Positions 57,666 through 64,000 of a stretch of 64,000 nucleotides of DNA are shown in pieces. The stretch comes from Hymenopus coronatus. Its lineage: Eukaryota; Arthropoda; Insecta; Mantodea; Hymenopodidae. The translations under genes and the position numbers were made by a program. Under the pieces are notes generated by a model. It worked only from the letters and a program-made list of their open reading frames with translations, was not told the origin of the DNA and searched no databases. Positions within the stretch are counted from its first letter, which is position 1. Each line of letters opens with the position of its first letter. The stretch lies in NCBI GenBank assembly GCA_030762935.1, contig CM060900.1:402369632-402433631 (forward strand), in the 5' to 3' direction.

Positions 57666-60600
57666 CATTTCCAGTTGCAGAATATTTTCTGTTTTAACTC
57701 ATATGTAATATTTCATAGAAGACTGTTCTTGATACTATAATTAGCTCATCATGTGATAAGAGCCTCTTCCAGTTTTCATTATTCTCAAAACAATAATAGA
57801 GCAGATTTTTAAATAATGTAAGATGTGCACTTGGTTATATCTTTTGGTGTCGTGCAACTCACATAATACAAAAATGTCACCATTTAACCATTATTTCAAA
57901 TATAAATTCTAAAGCATTAAATATATATTTGGCAGCTGTCTTTAATGCAACCTATAATGCTTTGAACCCTTAAACACAAACCATCTAGCATTGGTACAGT
58001 GTTACTGATTGTGAAAGTTATGCTTTATCGTGTAAGTCACACGTGGAATTAGCCAGCTACCCCTCTACTGGAACAGTGGCACAATGTGGTTCTTAGCTAT
58101 AAAAAACTAAAAATGCCTATTTATAAAAAGCACCCACTAAGTATTCTTTGTTTATGGCAGCCACCAAATTGCAAAAAGCTGAATTTGGCAGTAAGCGCAC
58201 ACCCTCATACTCACACCCTCACCCTCACTCCCACACTCTCTCTGTGCACACATGTACTGAAAACTTCAATGCCCAAACTGATGGATATGACAAAGGAATC
58301 ATAAGCAAATATATAGTACTGGGCTACTCCCCTAAGTGTTTATTAAATTTTAAATTTATTAAAAGTTTCAAGACAGGGAAGCATAAATCAAACTATCATT
58401 TGGTCAGGTCTGTACCATTTGACTCATCCAGTGTAACTTTCTCCACAGCCAGCCAGAACCAATCAGCTTGCCTATGACTGGCTGGAATGCAAATTGTCAC
58501 ATCCTGGATGCATGCATAGGATTGTGGTAACATTGTAAAGAATTAGTGTTTCATATGTTGGTGACATTGCCAACTTTACTGTGCATAAAAACAGGCTGCA
58601 GAGCTCCCTGATTTTTCTTTGACTGTAATGTGGTGATACTATTAAGAAGTACACTAGGAGCATAGCTCGGCTAGATCATGGGGAATGCCACAGCTTCCAT
58701 GTATAATGTAAAATAATAACTATTGTTAGTAAGAAGTGTTTGTATTCTTTTATTGGTAGACTAGTTAGCCCCATTCACCTTAAATTACAACTATGTACAA
58801 TATTTCCCTTGTGGTCTCTGATAGAACAGAGCTGCGTCCTCATATGCACGCCTGGCTGTAGTGAAAAGTACATTTTCCCGGTTAATCCCTCTGTTGCCAA
58901 GCAAGTTTATTGCATGTTTAACAGCAGGCATGACAATATGTTTCTTGTCCCATGTTACAAATAACAGATAGTCAGGCGTTCTCAGGAATAATAGCTGTGT
59001 TCTTGTTAGAAAGAACATATTAGTATGTTTGTTTTTGTATATTACAAATTAAATATTGAAAACAGGCTTGTGACACAGATTAAAACAATGTTATGTTTTT
59101 TATACATTTAATAAACACATGATGGGACTCTCTTGAAGAAACCAATCCTCTGGCACCTGGTGGAGGTTTAGAATGCGGAACCACTTTGTGCAATATTGGT
59201 TGGTATTTACATACTTTGTAGTCAGCTTATTCTGCTAGCAGAGAATATATTTTTACCTCAAAAATTGAATTATTAAATACAATAATCGGTAGCAATGTTA
59301 GAAAATCAAAATATATAAATAAGAACACTGATTAAAATGGTACTTGCCAATAACACTGAATCTGTTGGAATGTTACAAGTTTTAAAGGTTACTTTACATT
59401 TGGAGTTGCTTAACACCCAGTTACTTTTTGTTGCATTTTTACATCAGTTTTATTAGTCATTGTTTTAATTATGAACCTAAATATGTCTCTTTAGATTGGA
59501 TACCTTGTGGTTTCAATATTACAATGTTTTCAATTCACAACTACATTGGGGAGTTTTCAGAGACAGGGGGGATTATTGCAAAAACAAATTGTAACATTGA
59601 TGCACCAATAATTTGTCACTCTCACTGGGTCTTGATTTTGATGTGGAAAACTTTTTCTTGGGTTTTACCAAATAATGCCATCATTGATGCCCTCATACAT
59701 CACTTTTGTATTTGATGGCTGTGATTCTGAGGAAAGACATATTTTGGGTTTACAGGCTTCCATTGTTAGTTTTAATGTCTGAATTCCTCTGTTAATAATA
59801 TAAGCTGTTCATCATATTGAACTTTGTCCAGGATGTTTTTAAAATATTGCATCATTTTAGCCTCTAAGCCTTTGTTTGATCATGGTGTTTGTTGAAGCCC
59901 CTTAATGACTGCTTGTTTAATGTCCTTTGGAAGTTGTTCTATAATTAAATTATTTTCATTATGTTCTGTATAGTCGAGTTTAATTTTTCACCTGACGGCA
60001 TGTAAATGTTGACTAGTATATAACATTTTATGGCAGATTCGGGGCAAATATAAATGTAAGCATGAATGCATATTTTATATTCAGCACATAAAAACAAATT
60101 GCAACTATACTGTAATGGGTTTGTCTGCCTTACTTTTTAGATTTCATTGCAATTTGATGACTATTTTCCATATATGCCCATCAAACAAACTACTTTTAAT
60201 ATAGAGCTTTCGTGATTTCTTGTTGCTAATGAGGAAAACAATTTCAGTACATGATTCTGTTTAGGTAAAGTAATCTCTCATGGAGTTCATCTCTCATAAA
60301 TCTCAGTGCACATGCCCCAGGTACATATTGGTATTAAGGCCTGAATATAAAAGATAATATGCTCTGCAGAACCTTTATATCCTTCTTTAAAATATAACTT
60401 CAATTCCAGTTAACACTTCCACAATGGTATATTCATTTCCCTGTTTAAAACCATGTGAATATTTAATATAGTACATCCAATTCAAAGATAGCCTTTCCTA
60501 TCTTTTACTATTAACTGAAAAGGCTATATTAGAAAAAATTAACAGCCAAAGACATTTTTTGGACATGTAACACAAACATCTGTCGGAAGAGAAGAGGGCT

Positions 60601-60734
60601 CTGTTGATGTACAGATGAAGGAGGACAGTTTTAATTTTGTTCTAATATATAATAGCTATTATATTTTTTCCTGTGCAGATTTGTTAGTGTCATGGTAGTC
60701 CATTACTGTTGGATCTGTCTGAAAAATATGGCTC
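57666..60734. other. no gene recognised
   Basis: About 3 kb of AT-rich sequence with no exon or element boundary that I can support. A (CACCCT)-like patch lies at 58200-58245. The open frames are short and motif-free. Confidence 0.45.
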
Positions 60735-61010
60735 ACATCATTTAATGAATATTCAAAATGAGAGCCATGAGACCCAGTATTGAAAAAACATGGAGTCCAA
60801 CGTTCATTGTAAAATGCATGGTGCTTTTTGTATGTGTGGCCACTACAAGAATTCTTACAACTGGATCCTCCTCCAGGTCAATAGGTGTAGAATACACTAC
60901 AGTTTTCATGTAGATCCAGAGAAAAAGTCTGGAGATTTTCAGGCCAATGTACCAGTCCTCCCTGGTTGATCCATCAATAATTGCTAAAAGTATTGGATAT
61001 CACTGCATGG
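60735..61010 (-). pseudogene. DDE transposase C-terminal fragment
   Basis: The minus strand from about 60920 reads WIYMKTVVYSTPIDLEEDPV then VRILVVA. This matches the block after the third catalytic residue in the transposase family seen at 28889 (FFLWGYxK-x-VY-x-TP...DL). Just upstream, ISRLFLW-like residues are what remains of SPDFFLW. The rest is too decayed to follow. A single small scrap. Confidence 0.45.
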
Positions 61011-61599
61011 ACTGACAATGCAGTGCACTGGCCCCAATCATGCTGAAACCACCTGACATGGAAGAATACCTCCTCCAATAAAAGGCATGTGAATTTTGCA
61101 ACAGTATATTAGCCCGCTTTGTATTTTATTAGTTTAATTATTATTTTTGCATAAGTTAAATATAGGAAATATATCTACTTCAGTAGGCAAAACTGAGCAG
61201 ATAGCAGAACACAAAACCTTAGGGTGAGAAGTTGCCATAGTATATGCCAAGGCTACTTTCTTTGTTAATACTGCAGCATAAAGGCCTTTGTAAGTGCAAT
61301 ATTTTAGTGCATTAGAGACATAAGTAACAGGAAGTTTGATAGAGAAAGGTCTCTCCACTAAAAGTTAGCAGCTTGGGACTTTTCCATTATAAAGAGCGGT
61401 CGTGTGAGTCTAACACTAAGAATTTACAAAATTACTCATGTGACATTTTCGCGCTTTTTTTCTACCAATCAGGAATGAGATTCAAGATTGGAGATTTTAG
61501 GTATATGAGCAATGCGCTTAAAGAAATTAGGTTGCTGCTTTTTCTTCTTGTTGGGTTTCATGTTACACTTGTGATGCTGTATGCGGGACACTATAGACT
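61011..61599. other. no gene recognised
   Basis: AT-rich sequence. The 93-codon open frame at 61373-61654 has hydrophobic stretches but no identifiable family. Confidence 0.4.
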
Positions 61600-62454
61600 G
61601 TACGTATGTAAATACAGCGGTGTTAGTGCCAGAGTATGTGATGTTATTACGTGAAACACTGTAGTTGTCGCACGAGTTGAATTGTCGTGTAATAGGGAAG
61701 TATGCAGTAACTACTAATGACCGTTGAAAATAAGATCTTGGTAATCAGAAGAAAATAGCACTAGTTATTAATATTTCTACATCTTCAAGAATTGCTATGT
61801 CAGGAGTCGCTAGGATTAGTGTCTCAACAAGCAACAAAGGTGAATAAAAGCATTAATTCAGTGGAATTTAAAGTGAAGTACTTCTCTTTGTGAGTCTACC
61901 CTGTGTCACATACCCCTGTCATTCTTTCTTCCCCTCAGTAAGAGTCAAACTTGTGTTCTATGTGGATGAGCACAGCTGCCACATCAAAGAGCTTTCAAGA
62001 GGTATGTACACGCCTGTTTATAAAGTATTTCACTGGTGCTAATCCAGACTAATTCCAAGGTACACAAAAGAACAGTGACATATTGGCGCACAACGTGACA
62101 GCGACATATTGGAGTCATAACATGGGGCAAGAATGATAAAGGATGACACAACAATGAAATAACTAAGTGCTACACTCCTGCAAGGATAATAATTTCGGAT
62201 AACATCTAGACAGCAACCAAAACTTTTGAAGGAAGGGGCACTTCAATGACGTCACCAGTCAACTAACTACAAACATCAGAAACGACCACAAGAAAATCTA
62301 GAACATCAATTGTGAGTCCTCCCTTATGTAAAGTGCAAAAATTATCACCTTGGTGAAAGAAAAAGTGTTGAACCAGCTACAAGAAACAATAAGGTCGGAA
62401 TATCGTTTTTAACAATTTTAATGTAGATATTTTGGAGGGGAAAAAGGATATTTT
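61600..62454 (+). other. candidate LTR/leader upstream of a gag-like frame
   Basis: This precedes a gag-like coding relic. It contains gaataaaagc near 61850 (polyadenylation-like), ctgtgtcaca at about 61910 (a possible LTR end in CA), and tattggcgcacaacgtgaca near 62080, which resembles a tggcgc-type primer-binding site. None of these is decisive, and no second LTR lies in the window. Confidence 0.3.
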
Positions 62455-63611
62455 GTGATTTTCATGTTAATAAGAAGCAAAAGGGTGATTTGTGTAAAAA
62501 AAATGCTAGGAACAATGGAGCCGGATAATACTAAGGAAGGGGTCACCCAAAATACTGTAACAGGAAATATGGATCATGAACAAAACATAGAAAGGGAACA
62601 AGCTCAAGAGGAACATAATAGCCCAGAAATAAATAGCAGGTTCTTTAAACCTAACCATGTTGTACACTTCAGGGGGAGTGGGAGAAATGTGTAGGATCAA
62701 TAACCAAAGGCTGGTAGAAAACCCACTGGAAGAATCAGCTGTGAGAGAAATAAACCAGAACCCACAGAGTTTAGCTGATTTATTTGCCATGATTAAAACT
62801 GAAATGCAATCATTTCAAGAGGGATTTGAGTCACAATTAAGTAACTTTAATAAAGAAATCCTAAATAGAATTGAGTTACAATTAAATAATGAAATTGAGT
62901 CACTTCAAGCGGGAATTGAGTTGCAATTAAATAACAATATGCAGTCACTTCAAGGGGAAATTCAGACTAATTGCCAAAATCAGAAAAGGGAATTAGAGAA
63001 ATGTAACAATGAATTAAGTAATAAAATTGAGGCAAAATTGAACGCAGATGAGTCATTTCAAGAGGGAATTGAGTCACAACTAAGTAACTATACAAAGGTA
63101 ATCCTAGAAGGAATGCAGTCACTTCAAGGGGAAAATACAGGTTAATTTCCAAAATCAGAAATGGGAATTAGAGAAAAGTAACAATGAATTAAGTAATGAA
63201 ATTGAGGCAAAATTGGGATTAGATATAAACCTGCCAGCTTCTCCTTCCGAGCAGAAAAAATAATAAATGCCTGTAAATGTAAATAATAATGTAGGTTCTG
63301 TGTCAGATACCCAGAACGCAGACAAAGGTTCAGTACGAGATGGAAGTTATACTCCTAGGTGGGACACTAGACGTAACAATGGTAATATACACATATCGCT
63401 GGTTTTGATAGCTGCTGATCAGTTCGCCTCTAATCATAGCATTCATTCCTTACCCAATCATACATTTGCAGATATACCGCTACCAAGCTTTCCAGAACAG
63501 AACAACAACTCACCCATAATATTCCATGAGCAGCTAAATGAATACTTTGTCATAAAGAATGTTCCTGACAAATTCAAGATGACAATACTTATGAGAAATA
63601 CAAAAAATTAA
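62455..63611 (+). pseudogene. LTR-retrotransposon gag-like frames
   Basis: Three successive frames (62455-62694, 62657-63145, 63267-63611) encode a hydrophilic coiled-coil protein. The middle one has a repeated unit, SQLSN.NKEIL, LQLNNEIESLQAG, LQLNNNMQSLQGE, then SQLSNYTKVIL and MQSLQGE. The last has IPLPSFPEQNNNSPIIFHEQ then LNEYFVIKNVPDKFKMTIL, which resembles the start of a Ty3/gypsy-type capsid ('P-x-F-x-G...F...LxxYF-x-I..VP...K'). The frame ends at 63609 before the rest of gag and pol. Either truncation or frameshifting is possible, and the copy may continue beyond the window. Confidence 0.45.
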
Positions 63612-64000
63612 TGAAATTACAACAATGTCTATTTGTGCCTAGTAGAAAGAAATTAATAGCTACTAATTTTGAGTGAATATGAGCATATCAACACTACAAA
63701 ATATTTAGTTGATAAGAACTAATACCCTTCATGTATAAGGTTAGAAATATATAAATTGCAAACAGATTGTGCAATAACAACAGTGTATTTATATACATAT
63801 CGTGCGAAAGCCAAAATGGAAAGGACAAAGACAGTGACAGAAGGAAAGAAATGGCTTTTCCATAAATTGTTTAGGGTGATAGCTGAAAAGAGAAGCAAAA
63901 TGAACTTGAAAAACACTTTAATCTCTGGCTACAGAATACTGTAATTTAGCGTGATACAAAGAGAAGTGTAATATGAACTTATAAGTTATGTATGTATATA
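63612..64000. other. no gene recognised
   Basis: AT-rich sequence after the gag-like frames. A 62-codon basic open frame at 63756-63944 has no recognisable motif. Confidence 0.35.

Noticed and set aside
38251..64000. Candidate first Crk exons ending ...AAYAG before GT on the minus strand
   Set aside because: The sites examined (for example near 37850 and 49800) gave stops or no N-terminus resembling Crk.

Overview
The window looks like animal, most likely insect, nuclear DNA: AT-rich, intron-dominated, and packed with decayed transposable elements. The only host gene I can support is a minus-strand gene for the SH2/SH3 adaptor Crk. Three of its coding exons are present (38128-38250, 25530-25734, 10913-11041), separated by introns of about 12.4 and 14.5 kb. 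They join in frame into most of the SH2 domain and the complete first SH3 domain. The first coding exon and the exons for the linker and second SH3 domain were not found. The very long introns and the mix of elements (mariner, BEL/Pao, Penelope-like, tRNA-derived SINEs) suggest a large-genome hemimetabolous insect. A cockroach or termite is a guess from repeat style, not a demonstration.

Layout. 1-6.9 kb: a broken BEL/Pao retrotransposon (gag, protease, RT, RNase H, truncated before integrase). A 230-bp Penelope-derived hairpin with a 15-bp target duplication sits inside its gag, and two copies of a ~200-bp direct repeat lie on either side. 7.8-10.4 kb: a transposase scrap and mariner copy 1. 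10.9-38.3 kb: the Crk exons and their introns. The introns hold a foldback repeat (12.2 kb), a 393-bp TA-flanked MITE (18.1 kb), a 2.6-kb hAT transposon with a BED-type finger split by an intron (19.5-22.1 kb), LINE tails, several SINEs, a transposase relic (28.9 kb) and a Mutator-like transposase relic (33.8 kb). 39-45 kb: an LTR-like segment with a heat-shock-type promoter, a non-LTR RNase H relic, and mariner copy 2 split by a Penelope-like element with inverted termini. 47.7-50.4 kb: a T-skewed non-coding block. 51.5-52.8 kb: mariner copy 3, the best preserved. 53.8-57.7 kb: a DDE transposase relic and a decayed copy of a cysteine-rich multicopy gene. 60.7-63.6 kb: a minus-strand transposase scrap and the gag-like start of an LTR retrotransposon.

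No rRNA, true tRNA, CRISPR or bacterial operon is present. Apart from Crk, every recognisable coding stretch is a mobile-element relic with stops or frameshifts. The most interesting material is the insertion history: nested elements with exact target duplications, and two Penelope-type insertions carrying hammerhead-ribozyme-like cores.
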